NCBI GenBank assembly: GCA_017654935.2
Contig: CM065713.1
Span: 23,114,875 to 23,178,874, forward strand
Origin: Phymorhynchus buccinoides
Lineage: Eukaryota > Mollusca > Gastropoda > Neogastropoda > Raphitomidae
Length of the DNA stretch: 64,000 nucleotides
Direction: 5' to 3'
The notes beneath the pieces are model-generated. The model was given only the letters and a program-made list of their open reading frames with translations, did not search any database and was not told the origin of the DNA. This document shows, piece after piece, positions 39,781 through 50,370 of this stretch; within the stretch, counting starts at the first letter, position 1, and each line of letters starts with the position of its first letter. Both the position numbers and the translations under genes were made by a program.

Positions 39781-42687
39781 ATGGTGGACAGGGCAGGGGG
39801 CAGTGGACGCTGGTCAGAGTGGCTGTGTCAGCAGGCTGTGGACAATGGACAGTGGGACCTGGTGCTGTGGCTGATAGAGAGGGGGGTCCCTGGTCAGCTG
39901 AGGAACAGCCTGCTGCAGTGTGCCCTGGGTCATCAGCACGTCCAGTGCACGGCCACACTGATGGACCTGGGGGTCAGCAAACACTGCAGGGAGGAGGGAC
40001 TGCGACAGCAGATATCCGCCGGTCATGGGGACTTTGTTCTGGTGGTGGTGAGGAAGGTCAGAGACCCCGACCTGACCGACTTTGTTCTGAGAGAGTGCAC
40101 GAATCAGAGCCAGTGGACATTGGTGTCAGGACTGGTGAAGGAAGGGCTGAGTGTGGCCCAGATGGAGAATGTGTGCAACCAGGCTGTGGCGGATCAACAG
40201 TGGAGTATTGTTCTTCAACTGCTGCGTGATGGAGTCAGTCCCAGTGAGTTTATAGTCAACGAGGTGTTCGAGAACAAGAAGGCCCGGGATCTGCTGGACC
40301 TGTTCCCTGCAGGCAGTGTTCCTGAAGGTCTGAAAGGTCTGATGTTGATGGCCTCCATCAGACATGGCTTGGGAGATCTTGCTTTGCAAATTCTACAGAG
40401 AGAGTCAGTCAGTGACTCAGAGCTGATGGAAGCCATCAAGTACGCTGTTCATGTCCGTGATGAACCGCTTTTCCTCAAACTGATCACAGAGTATCCAAGG
40501 GCCCGCCGTGTCTTCAAGCAAAAGTTTGTTCACCAACACTGGAAGGAGAGTCTGCAGCCTTCAGATCATGATGATTCAGAGGTCAGGTTCATCTTTAATA
40601 CCCTGTTTTTTGAAGGAGAAAAGGACTTGGCATTGTTTGTTGCAACTTCTGTCAAAATCTCTTTCCCCCCTATTGATAATTTTTGTTGGAATGAGTGGAA
40701 TCGTTTTGATTCAAAGCCAAAAAAGTTCAGCTATGCCTTGACAAAACTGCATGAGTTTGATCTCAAGAACTACTACTTTTTTGTGGAAGAAAAGTACAAG
40801 GACCCTGAAATATCAAAATCAAAGCGTTCCTTCTTGTTTCGTCATTCTATCCAGATGGAAGCAGCCAAGTTGACCATTTACCTTTGTGAATATGGTGCGT
40901 CAAGGAAAGATCTGAAATTTGCCTATTGGTCATTGATCCAAGGTGAGATGAATCAAGATCTCTTTTACAAGATCCTCTTTAAACTTGGCAAGGAGGAGCG
41001 CAATTGGCTGAGACGACATGCAGTGAAGTGTTCCATAAAGGAATACTTCAAACGAAGGACAGACTCCAGTTTGCAAATCTTCAGTTCACAGTTCCTCTCA
41101 TGCTGTGACAAAGAACTAGGGTATGAAATCTTCGGAAAGGCCATTACAAAATCTGTGAAACTCAACTGTGCTGACTGCTTTGTCATGTTCTGCACCTTAG
41201 GTCTTGGAGGTCCAAATTACGAAGAGGAATTTCATGTGCAGCATGAAGAGCGTGCATTTGCATATAATTTGGCATTTGATGGAAAACGATCTCACTTCAT
41301 CGCGGGACTTTGCAAGGAAGTAAGTGCCAAATATGATTGCCTTTATGAAGATGAAATTCTGCAACTGTCGGAAATGATCATAGAAAGAGAAGCTTGGCGT
41401 CTGCTGGGTGTTGTCAGCGCTGGTACGAAAGACTTGATATTTGGTGACAAAGTCTTCGAGTTGATGGAGCGCTTTGTGCTCAAAATGTTGTCGGATCAAA
41501 GAGTATGGCCTGACATTGCAGCAACTCTGGAACAGTGGATCAGTTGGTGCGATGTGGGCGAAGAACGCTTGAAGAGAATGCTGTGCAGCATGGAGAAAAA
41601 GATTGCTGGGGGCCAGTGGCTTGTCACCGTGTCCAGTGTGACCCAGTGGTGTGTGGACAATGGCCATGCCAGACTGGCCTTCTTCCTGGCTCTGGTCACC
41701 AAGGAGATGGAAATGCTGAGAACTGTGGTTACTACGTTCTCCTCTATGAAGTTCTGTGACAGCATGCTGTGGAGAGCTGTGGATGTGTCTGCTGGAGAAA
41801 GAAACTTCTTCACAACTGCGGCACTGATGAAGCTGTGGCCTGCTAGCAGCAGATACTATGTGGAAACTTTCTGGAAGCGATGCCATCATCTTTTGTATTA
41901 TCGGTGTTCTCTGGCCAGAGCCTGTGAACTTGAAGGTTTAGTGCACTGGGCTCTTGTACTGATGACTAGCTCGGGGTACATTTTGGAGAAACACCACCTC
42001 TGCCAAAATCATCATGTGCTGGACTTCCTGCTGAAATGGGCAGTGGAAAGCATGGAATGGACCATTGCCAGAGAATTGGCACCAAGGTGCATGGATTCCA
42101 ACATTCTAGAAGTTGCCTTGTCAAGGGCTTTCACTTATAGCCAGGACATCTTGGCTGAACTTGTGATCGGCAGAGTGGATGCCACTGTCTGCTATGACGA
42201 AGACTATGCACACAACTGGTTCTACAGAGCTGTGAAAGCAGATAGGCATGTCAGGGTTGAAATGGTCGGCTTGTGCATATCCGCAGGCCTCTGTACCATG
42301 GAGAGAGAGGACGACAGAGACCACTACAACTGTGCGTTGTCTGAAGCCCTGCGTGCAGCTGACATGAGGATCGTCAAACTGTTGCTGGCTTGTGGAGCAT
42401 TTTCTCACAAACGACTACTTACGGTGAAAGAAGATGGAATGCCTCAGTACCTGGGAATTTTTAGAAATGAGACATTGATTGACAAACGGCGGACATGCCT
42501 GAGGTGGATTAAGGAAGCTGCCTCCACCCCTTGCCGCCTGAAGCACCTGGCTCGGCTAGAAGTGTCTCGCAGCATCGGCTGTCAGCCAGGTCGCTCTGAC
42601 AGGATCCGCAGTCTGCCTGCTCCTCAACCTCTCAAGGACCTGGTGAACTTCAAGGACGTTGTCAGCATGAATCTGCGGCTGTGCTAA
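39781..42687 (+). CDS. SOCS-box helical-repeat protein, copy 3 (full length, 968 aa)
   Basis: Single open exon from MVDRAGGSGRW to the TAA at 42685. The frame is also open back to 39694, but that part is homopolymer-rich flank absent from copy 2b, whose homology starts exactly at CAGATGGTGGAC. Residues 1-185: Gln-Trp helical repeats (NGQWDLVLWLIERG, QSQWTLVSGLVKEG, DQQWSIVLQLLRDG). Residues ~185-790: helical middle related to copy 2b at moderate identity, with hallmark YPRARRVFKQKFVHQ and CADCFVM. Then ankyrin-like VEMVGLCISAGL and MRIVKLLLACGAFSHKR. The SOCS box is at ~917-957 (RLKHLARLEV; LPAPQPLKDLVNF), with Ala at the usual BC-box Cys. By family knowledge the Cul5-box LPxP recruits cullin-5. 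Predicted cytosolic; no signal peptide or membrane segment. Convergent with copy 4. Candidate AATAAA at 43689, about 1 kb downstream. Confidence 0.85.
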   Translation: MVDRAGGSGRWSEWLCQQAVDNGQWDLVLWLIERGVPGQLRNSLLQCALGHQHVQCTATLMDLGVSKHCREEGLRQQISAGHGDFVLVVVRKVRDPDLTDFVLRECTNQSQWTLVSGLVKEGLSVAQMENVCNQAVADQQWSIVLQLLRDGVSPSEFIVNEVFENKKARDLLDLFPAGSVPEGLKGLMLMASIRHGLGDLALQILQRESVSDSELMEAIKYAVHVRDEPLFLKLITEYPRARRVFKQKFVHQHWKESLQPSDHDDSEVRFIFNTLFFEGEKDLALFVATSVKISFPPIDNFCWNEWNRFDSKPKKFSYALTKLHEFDLKNYYFFVEEKYKDPEISKSKRSFLFRHSIQMEAAKLTIYLCEYGASRKDLKFAYWSLIQGEMNQDLFYKILFKLGKEERNWLRRHAVKCSIKEYFKRRTDSSLQIFSSQFLSCCDKELGYEIFGKAITKSVKLNCADCFVMFCTLGLGGPNYEEEFHVQHEERAFAYNLAFDGKRSHFIAGLCKEVSAKYDCLYEDEILQLSEMIIEREAWRLLGVVSAGTKDLIFGDKVFELMERFVLKMLSDQRVWPDIAATLEQWISWCDVGEERLKRMLCSMEKKIAGGQWLVTVSSVTQWCVDNGHARLAFFLALVTKEMEMLRTVVTTFSSMKFCDSMLWRAVDVSAGERNFFTTAALMKLWPASSRYYVETFWKRCHHLLYYRCSLARACELEGLVHWALVLMTSSGYILEKHHLCQNHHVLDFLLKWAVESMEWTIARELAPRCMDSNILEVALSRAFTYSQDILAELVIGRVDATVCYDEDYAHNWFYRAVKADRHVRVEMVGLCISAGLCTMEREDDRDHYNCALSEALRAADMRIVKLLLACGAFSHKRLLTVKEDGMPQYLGIFRNETLIDKRRTCLRWIKEAASTPCRLKHLARLEVSRSIGCQPGRSDRIRSLPAPQPLKDLVNFKDVVSMNLRLC

Positions 42688-43702
42688 TACTATTATGAAA
42701 CAGAAGAAACGGAAGACTCTGATTGAAGATGATTGGTGGTGCTAAACAGAGAAAGCAGATTGATGTGCCAAATATATCAGGCATCAGAACTGTCAGAGGA
42801 TCAGCTAATTTCAGAGGATTGAGAATTTCTCACAGAGAATTGGCCTCTTCTGTCAGAGGTTTTGACTTTTTATTGAGTGTGATCTTTTCTGTTAAATATC
42901 ATTTTAAAGCGATTTCTCACTGCCTAAAGCCTTTTTGGTGATGTTGGGAATTGATTTCAGTGTTGTCCCTCTACAGTCTGGGGCCTTGATGGCCCTTGGA
43001 CCGCGGTTTTCAGAGGATTGGACTTCAGACTGTTCTGATGCCTGTATATATAATTGCTAAAGTAAAGTGTTGTCTCCATGAATCCAGTTTGTGTCGAAGA
43101 ACAGTAAACAAGAGACGGCGGATTGGATTGGATTGTGGCTGGTCATAATCACAGGTGAAATATCTGTTCCCTCGTGATTGAGGCTCCACTCTCTTTCTCT
43201 TCTCTCTCTCTTGCCTTTAGGTCTGTTTCTGCTGTATACCATTTATGTCAAACGTGTGTGCGCGCTTTGTATTGCATATTTGATTGAATGCGTTATGAAT
43301 GCTAACGTGTGTGTGCGCTTTGATTTGATTTATATCAAGATTCAGCGCTGTATAAATACTGTATGTTGTTGTTGAGAGAGAGAGAGAGAGTCATTTTGAA
43401 CCTTTTTCTGGTCACATGCGCAGTTTAGAAATGACATGTCTGATCTTTGTTTTTTTGTCTGTTTAAGAGTGTATTAACATTGTTGAGAGTGGACACTATT
43501 GTGTCCAAAAATGATTGATATAAATAGGCCTATAGTGCATTGTTATAGTAGATAGTTGTATTTTCATTTTGCATGTTAATATAAAGTTCTACGTGTTGGT
43601 TTATTTAATCATGTTTTAAATGTACGTTGTGTTTTTTGTTTATTTTATATTTTATGCCGTATCACATCATAATTTCTCATCACGAGATAATAAAGTAGTC
43701 TT

Positions 43703-43785
<83 letters not shown>

Positions 43786-44164
43786 AGTGCGTGTATGCGC
43801 GCTTACGCATCTACTTATCTGTAGCTTTTAAACTGTTATTTGAACTGACTTGAAACTTGAAATCTTTAATGAGGAATAGCTCAATAAGCATAAAATGCTT
43901 CTTTTCATGAGGTCCTTTGTGGCTGTCCTCATTTGGTTATATTGAGCTATGTTGTATTTGTTCTACTTACTTTATGGTAATCTTTTCATATACGGGTGCA
44001 TTATTATATTGAATGATCGTGGTATATTTTTACATGTCCTATAAAGTTTTATGTGTTGAATATTTAATTATTATGTTCTTATTGTATGTCAGTGTGTTTA
44101 TGCCGTGCCACAAATCAATTTCTCACTTTTGAGATGATAAAGTATTCTTGAGTTGAGTTGAGTT
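42688..44164 (+). other. 3' flank / probable 3' UTR of copy 3
   Basis: 42778-43045 recurs in diverged form at 7497-7770. A GATTCAGCGCTGTATAAATA segment (43341) resembles a retroelement 3' end. Two AGATAATAAAG / GAGATGATAAAG blocks (about 43685 and 44131) suggest an internal duplication with candidate poly(A) signals. No further gene. Confidence 0.5.
43706..43781. repeat. (CT)n microsatellite
   Basis: 38 CT units or so; the arm partner at 52877-52948 is interrupted by CGAG and GGAAG. Confidence 0.95.
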
Positions 44165-44316
44165 ATCCGAAGACCCTATTTTCTTAATTTTGGGAGGCAA
44201 GAATAGGCCCAATGGTATGCACGTCACAGAAAAATTCCTAATATATATATTTTTTTCTCTACCCATTTAAGTTTAAGGGTATTTTGGGGCTGGAAAATGG
44301 CTGACGGCGAAAGAGT
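44165..44316. mobile_element. piggyBac-type MITE, partial copy
   Basis: The right two thirds of the MITE, ending GGCGAAAGAG followed by TTAA at 44317. It begins with the CCCTATTTTCTTAATTTT internal segment. Confidence 0.7.
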
Positions 44317-44354
44317 TAAAAGATTAACGTAGGCTATTTTTTTCCACAGACACG

Positions 44355-44358
<4 letters not shown>

Positions 44359-44413
<55 letters not shown>
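44359..44413. repeat. (GA)n microsatellite
   Basis: About 27 GA units just inside the palindrome 2 core. Confidence 0.95.
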
Positions 44414-44415
<2 letters not shown>

Positions 44416-44503
44416 CACACTATGACAGAGAGAGATAGAGAAATTTAACTACAATATGACATAAGTGTTAGTTAGGCCTATCCTGTTAATGGCCGGAGAA
44501 GCG

Positions 44504-44730
44504 TAGGGGAAGACGGGGTAAAAAGCGCATGGGCGGGTAAGAAGCCCACCCCAATTATCTCATGAAATAAAGAAAATTTCAGTCAAATTTGCCCATGAGA
44601 CGAATGCTAGACATTAACGCTCGTCTCATGGGCAAAATGAGACTGAAATTTGCTTCATTTCATGAGATAATTGGGGTGGGCTTCTTAGGCTTCTTACCCG
44701 CCCATGCGCTTTTTACCCCGTCTTCCCCTA
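44504..44730. mobile_element. Fold-back MITE, ~105 bp arms
   Basis: TAGGGGAAGACGGGGTAAAA at the left and TTTTACCCCGTCTTCCCCTA at the right. The arms are complementary almost throughout (AAGCCCACCCCAATTATCTC / GAGATAATTGGGGTGGGCTT), with an 8 bp duplication (TTCTTAGGC) in the right arm and a short loop near 44615. TA at both ends may be the target duplication. Confidence 0.85.
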
Positions 44731-46454
44731 GAGTTTTTGGGAGAAAACATTGTGTTTATGGTTTTTAGTATCATAATAAGTTAAGTCAAGATAATGCGTA
44801 AACATCTTCTTGCGAGAAACTAGCTCGCAAGAAAATGGGTACCCAATTTCCTAAGTGACAAACGCAAGAAACGATGCAACGGTCGTCCGACAGAAATGCT
44901 CAGAAAGTTTGGGCCAAATGGACTCAAATAAATATGCGATGTCATCACAGAGAACGAGACTTGGCAGAGCTTCTGTATCATTTTAAACAAAAGCGCTAAT
45001 GAGATGTAGAGTGGTCTTGACTGGGACAAAGCAGTCTTACTGCATTCAAACTTCCTTGTTTGTAAGCGACATTTTTAGCATTTCTTTAAGATCACAAGGG
45101 CCTGTCATGATTGATAACATTGTCAAAGAAAACAACACTTATGGCAACCCATTTTGCTCAAATAGTTTTGGATGGAAGTTCAGTTTAGCGTCGCGTATCG
45201 GCTTTCGCCATGTACGACGGGCTGAACAAACCAACCAGGGTATAAACAAACATTTATGTTCCTGAATCACTGTCTTAGCCAAAAGGCCGAGAAGCGATCA
45301 GAATTAGGCACTGAAAATAGTTTTGTAAATTGCCTCCCTTATAAGACCCCTCCCTTATAAGACCTCATTTTGGATGATTTTTTAAGATCTTATATGGGAG
45401 GTTCCACTGTAACAGTTTACCAGGATCTAGTTTCTCTAGATAACGGTCGCCGAGCGAATAACGCTTACGCCAAACGGGGCCTAAGAAACACTTTAGAAAG
45501 CGTTTGCGGAAGAATATTACAAGCTCTTGTCTGATTGCTCTTTTTTTTTTACATTATTGTAACCAAACTTTAATGGACCAATCAGTGAAAAACAAGAAAT
45601 GTATTCACCCCATGCTAGTCACGTGATAGTTCGCGAAAACTTGAGCTACCTCGATGACAGCCACAAAACATCACGGCAAACGTCGGCGAAAGATATGCTT
45701 CTTAGTAGGGGATGTTTCACAAGGGCTAACGTTACGTACGTAGCGTGGGCGTAAATCGGCAAAAACAGTACTAAGAAACACCTCTTTCGCCGACGGCGTT
45801 TGCCAAAAACGTTTTGTGACTACTCCGATACTGACTCGTGGCCCGAACTATCACGTGACTAGCATGGAGTGAATACATTTCTTGTTGTCGATTGGTCCGG
45901 CATTACAGTTGCTCTGAATGCCTACAAGGTCAAGGTCGCTGTGACCTTCCAAGAAGAGCAAAGCAATCAACATTTGAACCACCTATTTTACTGACTTCAT
46001 TTAGCTCCGAATTACTTTCAAATTCTTCTTATCATTTTAGATTGTTTGGTTTAACGACATTTTCTGGCACCTCACAAAAAGCTCAAAATAACAGCTCCGA
46101 CTCTTGCCTTAAAAAAAAAAGCAAGCTACTAAACTGCACTTAAAACCAGAGAGCTGGAACATTGCATGCAATGAGGGAAGGTGTTCTTCAATGGAATGCA
46201 AACGTTTGAAGTCTGTGAACTCCTTTGTTCCTTTGTTTTATTGACACGTTGCCAAAATGTAATGAACAACTCACGTATAATCTAAGTTCTAGTCAAGTTC
46301 ATAATATTCAAGTTTAAATCCGGTAATCAGGATAAAATTCAGTTACAATTTCCATCTGAAACTGATTAATAAAGAGTTGATGGCAATTTATGACAAGATT
46401 AAAGAAAGACAATTAAATAATTAAAAAAATATTTTAAAAAACTCGGTTTCACCA
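44731..46454. other. Core of palindrome 2: repeat network, no gene
   Basis: Holds a mariner-like end (GATCTTATATGGGAGGTTCCACTG, in two parts, to 45411) and two R5 fragments: TTTCTCTAGATAACGGTCGC at 45433 and TTTCACAAGGGCTAACGTTA at 45714. AAACAAGAAATGTATTCACC at 45590 recurs inverted at about 45868. Frames of up to 88 codons have no recognised content. Confidence 0.45.
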
Positions 46455-47703
46455 GGGTCCGTTTCACAAGGGCTAACGTTACGGTAGCGTTAGCGCAAAT
46501 CGGCAAAAACGGTATAAGAAACTCTTCGTTTGCAAAGCGCTCTGAGCCTCTGCCCAAGCAACCACTCGGCGAACTATCACGTGACTTGCATGAGGTGAAT
46601 ACATTTCTAGTTGTTGATTGGTCCATTAAAATTTGGTTAAAATAATACTTATTTTTTACCAATGAGGGTCAAGTTTCTCTAGATAATGGTCGCCGCGCAA
46701 ATAACTGTTACGCCAAAAGGGATCTAAGAAACACCCTAAACTACATTTGCTAAGGTCAGATAACTCTTTAAGCTTACTCTTCGCTTTTGTGAGAGAGAAA
46801 AGGGTTGCTATCATAAGGGAGATAAATCATACCTCTGTCAGTTTGCACAAAGTTTTCGATTTCATCCACATCTATTTGTGTGCAGAAAATTAACTTTGCA
46901 CTATATTATGCCATCTAACATGATGACAAATTCAGAAAGAGCACTCAAAAACACTTGCGTTTGTTTAATTTGCTAAAATCATCCCGTTTTTTTCTTCTTG
47001 ATAGACAAAAGAATATTAGCTATGACAATCTTGTTGTTTTGGTCTTTCATTTTGAAAGTTAAAGTCACATTCACGCGAGATATGAAAAAAAGCCGGAAGT
47101 ATTGATATTTCCCATGATCCTTCAAATAGTTTGTCGTTAGTTACCTCGGTCTAGTTTCTCTAGATAACTTTGGTCGCTGCGCGAATAACGCTTACAGCAA
47201 ACAGGGCCTAAGAAACACCCTAAGCGTTTGCTAAGGTCAGATAACTCTTTAAGCTTACTCTTCAAGGGAGGTAAATCATACCTCTCTGTCAGTTTGTACC
47301 AAGTTTTCGATTTCACCCACGTCTATTTTGAGCAGAAAATTAAATTTGTATTACATTATGCCATATAACATAATGAAAATTAAGAAAGAGCACTCCAAAA
47401 CACTTGTGTTTGCTTAAAATCATCCCGTAGTTTTTTTACGATAGACTAAAGAATATTTGCTGTGGCAAGCTTGTTGTTTTGGTCTTCCATTTTGAAAGTT
47501 CAAGTCTCGTCACGCGAGATATAAAAAAAAAAGCCGGAAGTATAGATATTTCCCATGATCCTTCAAATAGTTTGTGGCTTGCTACCTCTATCACAGCCAC
47601 AAAACGTTTTTGGACAAACGTCGGCAAAAGAGGTGTTTCTTAGTACCGTTTTTGTCTAATTGAGTTGACGCTCCATAAAGTTAGCCCTTGTGAAACGGAC
47701 CCC
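46455..47703. mobile_element. R5 element with GGGTCCGTTTCACAAGGG termini
   Basis: GGGTCCGTTTCACAAGGGC at the left and GCCCTTGTGAAACGGACCCC at the right are inverted ends of a ~1.25 kb element. The interior contains a direct duplication: 46672-47145 and 47150-47580 share CTAGATAA, GGTCAGATAACTCTTTAAGC and AAAATCATCCCG in order. No transposase seen. Confidence 0.65.
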
Positions 47704-47819
47704 AGACAACTTATAATATTTTTTCCACAAGCGAATATTCGCGCGACCGTCCTCCAGTGAAACTGGCCGTTGCCAATGGTGATAGGCAACTATATACTAC
47801 CGTCGGCCGCGAACTGGCC

Positions 47820-48400
47820 CCTGGGGTGAGTTTCACAAGGGCTAACGTTTCATCGCGCTCGCTCAAATCGGCCAAAACGGTCTAAGAAACACCCTTCGTT
47901 TGCCGATAGTTCGCATGGCGTTTTGCTCTCAGTCGAAAGGTGACAAGCGGCGAACTATCCGGAACTAGTAGGGGGTGAATACGGTTCTTGTTGTTGATTG
48001 GTCCATTACAGTTTGCTTAAAATCAGTAATAATAAAACAAATTGACCAATCAGACAAGAGCTTGTAATATTCTTCTGCAAACGTTTTCTAAAGTGTTTCT
48101 TAAAGAGCCACCCGATCACGTGTCAAAATCATGGGATTCACGTGTTTTCCCTCTTATAACTGGAAAGAAATGTTGTTTTGACCAAGTCTGACTCCCATAT
48201 AAATTACCCCAAATTGAAAGCGACACATCAGTTTAAAGAACAGCCTCAATTTGAATATGGGGAAATTCGAATGTGGGTCACAGCAACCCAGAAAAAAACA
48301 AGGGACGTAACTGTGGCGCGTCACGGGGTCTTTACGGCCCGTTTGCCGTAAGCGTTATTCGCGCGGCGACCGTTATCTAGAGAAACTCAGCCGTGGTTTT
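47820..48400. repeat. R5-related inverted-repeat segment
   Basis: Starts TTTCACAAGGGCTAACGTTT (47828) and ends with GGCGACCGTTATCTAGAGAA (48365), i.e. an R5 terminal motif and the reverse of the R5 subterminal motif. Confidence 0.5.
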
Positions 48401-48477
48401 GGGTTTTACTGTTCGGTTTCGGTTTTTAGGCATACCCATTTACATCGGAAATGACGTATTTCACTTCTTTCTTTTTC

Positions 48478-48811
48478 TGCACACATTGAGAAAGCATGGC
48501 CACCGAGAAAACGCCACAGCTAGTGCGTGGCAATCCGTGAACACAAATTCGTTAAGAAGCAACATTCTACTTGCTCAGGTAAGGGTTAGGATTAAGTTAT
48601 GTTTATTTTTGTGAAACAGAAAAACAAGAATTTCCTGTTTTTTGCACACATTGACAAAGCATGGTCACCAAGAAAACGCCACACTGACTGCCGCGTGGCA
48701 ATCCGTCACTCCGTGAACACAAATTCGTTAAGAAGCAACATTCTACTTGCTCAGGTAAGGGTTAGGATTAAGTTATGTTTATTTTTGTGAAACAGAAAAA
48801 CAAGAATTTCA
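48478..48811 (+). repeat. 165-bp tandem duplication carrying a donor-like site in each unit
   Basis: TGCACACATTGA at 48478 and 48643 start two units that share CGTGGCAATCCGT, AAATTCGTTAAGAAGCAACA and TTTTTGTGAAACAGAAAAAC. Each unit contains TTGCTCAGGTAAGG, a perfect match to a splice donor (GT at 48579 and 48755). No acceptor-exon context was found. Confidence 0.75.
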
Positions 48812-48929
48812 GATTAAAAGTCGAGAACACAATCAATTGTCATAGCATCTACTAAAGAGTAAGACTAAGCACAGTCATCTAGGTCACACACAGCAGCATA
48901 TTTTCTTCTTCCGGCAACAAAAACAAATT

Positions 48930-49060
48930 ACAGGAAGTTTTCTTTCTTCCCCAGGGCTGTGTGTGAGTGGAACAGCCTTCCACCTGAGGCAATAACATCT
49001 GCCTCGGTGGAGGCCTTCAAACTAAGCCCAGATCTAACCCCCCTCCCTTCCCCCTCCCCT
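48930..49060 (+). pseudogene. LINE-D: LINE C-terminal tail
   Basis: The frame reads FFPRAVCEWNSLPPEA then SVEAFKLSPDL, the end of a LINE ORF2 protein, followed by a C-rich 3' region with a C run at 49071-49092. Confidence 0.7.
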
Positions 49061-49194
49061 CCCTCTCCCCTCCCCCCCCCCCCCCCCCCCCCATACCCTC
49101 TTCCCCCCTCATTTCCCCTTCCCTGGAGCTGATCATCTGGGCAGCGCTTACTCCCCACAAAATGATTTTTATAATGGAAACCCCCGTTTGTAAT

Positions 49195-49265
49195 AATAAT
49201 AATAATAATAATAATAGTACATTTATATAGCGCTTTACCTCAGATGAGCCCAAAGCGCTTTACAA
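49195..49265 (-). mobile_element. Retroelement 3' end with (AAT)n
   Basis: AAT run followed by TTTATATAGCGCTTTACCTC and AAAGCGCTTTACAATC, the common GCGCT hairpin and ATT tail of CR1-type elements, in reverse. It meets the LINE-D 3' region. Confidence 0.6.
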
Positions 49266-49329
49266 TCAATTATTCATCAACAGACAACAAAAACAGCATT
49301 CAAGAGTGACACCAACCAGCAACAGCGCA

Positions 49330-49680
49330 TACACAAAGCAACTCTCTCTCTCTCTAACACACACACACACACGCACACGCACACGCACACGCACACACAC
49401 ACACACACAATTATCGACGCCAACTCGTTCATACCCCATTCGGTAAGCCACAGCAACTGAGCCGCATGGACTGACCACATACACCAACACACATACACAA
49501 ACACCCTCACACACAACATACACACGCAGACAGACACACAGCACAGCACACAGACACAGACACACACACACACATGCGTGCACACACAACCCACAAAACC
49601 AAAATACACACAAGCACACATGTATGCACACATTCATGCTCACACACACACGCACACACACACCACAAAAATGCAGCACA
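49330..49680. repeat. CA-rich microsatellite cluster
   Basis: CT then CA/CGCACA/CAGACA repeats; open frames here are compositional. Confidence 0.9.
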
Positions 49681-50040
49681 AACCTCTTATTCAATCTTCC
49701 CTCACGTGCACACAGCGATAGACAACTGATCAAATATTTAGGGCGCATCATAGCCGTCAATATGATGACGGAGGATGCTCAAAGAAAGAAGAAGGTTTCC
49801 CGATTGCGTACTTATCGCGGTACGCAAGAAAACGAGACTTGGAGAGCAGCAACTCAAAAACCTAGCCTAGCGACACAGAACGGCCACAGAGTTTCACTCG
49901 TTTTAAAGTTAAAATAACGGTAAACATTAAGAAACATTCTGCTGAAATACACATAGATAAGCTCGTCAAGACATCGTCATGACGAAAAATGAGCGGTAGT
50001 AACCACATAGATACGTATGTAAACACGACGAGGACCGATG
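49681..50040. other. No gene recognised
   Basis: Unique-looking sequence between two CA tracts; contains a GTACTTATCGCGGTACGC segment. Nothing recognised. Confidence 0.4.
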
Positions 50041-50370
50041 TGACACACACACCCACCCCTTGCTAAAAACACAGAGCATATTGAACAAGAAAGACGTTTA
50101 AGCCAATCTTGGGGCCCACAATCAGATGGCTGGATGGGAGAAAACTGGGTCACACACACACACACCCCTTGCAAAAACACAGAGCATATTGAACAAGAAA
50201 GACGTTTAAGCCAATCTTGGGGCCCACAATCAGATGGCTGGATGGGAGAAAACAACACACACACACACACACCCACCCCTTGCTAAAAACACCGAGCATA
50301 TTGAACAAGAAAGACGTTTAAGCCAATCTTGGGGCCCACAATCAGATGGCTGGATGGGAGAAAACTGGGT
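50041..50370 (+). repeat. Tandem repeat, three ~110 bp units bounded by CA runs
   Basis: GAGCATATTGAACAAGAAAG occurs at 50074, 50182 and 50294. Each is followed by CGTTTAAGCCAATCTTGGGG and GGCTGGATGGGAGAAAAC and separated from the next by (CA)n. The units are almost identical. Confidence 0.9.

Larger units (their letters stand above)
25936..40828 (+). repeat. Palindrome 1, right arm (~14.9 kb)
   Basis: Mirror of 10251-25302. Similarity to the left side continues outward until the partner enters the N gap, so the true arm may be longer. Its outer 8 kb (32630-40828) is also part of palindrome 2. Confidence 0.9.
32630..44292 (+). repeat. Palindrome 2, left arm (visible part ~11.7 kb)
   Basis: Mirrored in 51446-64000 with coordinate sums of 96630-96665 over most of its length. 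The match ends at 44292, opposite the edge of the second N gap. The partner at 64000 is the window edge, so the outer limit is not visible. Confidence 0.9.

Noticed and set aside
10251..40828. Palindrome 1 as a plain read fold-back artefact
   Set aside because: The arms carry scattered differences, a 51 bp insertion and a dense substitution patch, and the 633 bp spacer is asymmetric. An artefact would be near-identical; mis-scaffolding remains possible and is listed as a finding.
40126..41889. Open frames of up to 230 codons antisense to copies 3 and 4
   Set aside because: They are shadows of the sense codons, recur wherever the gene does, and have no recognisable domain.
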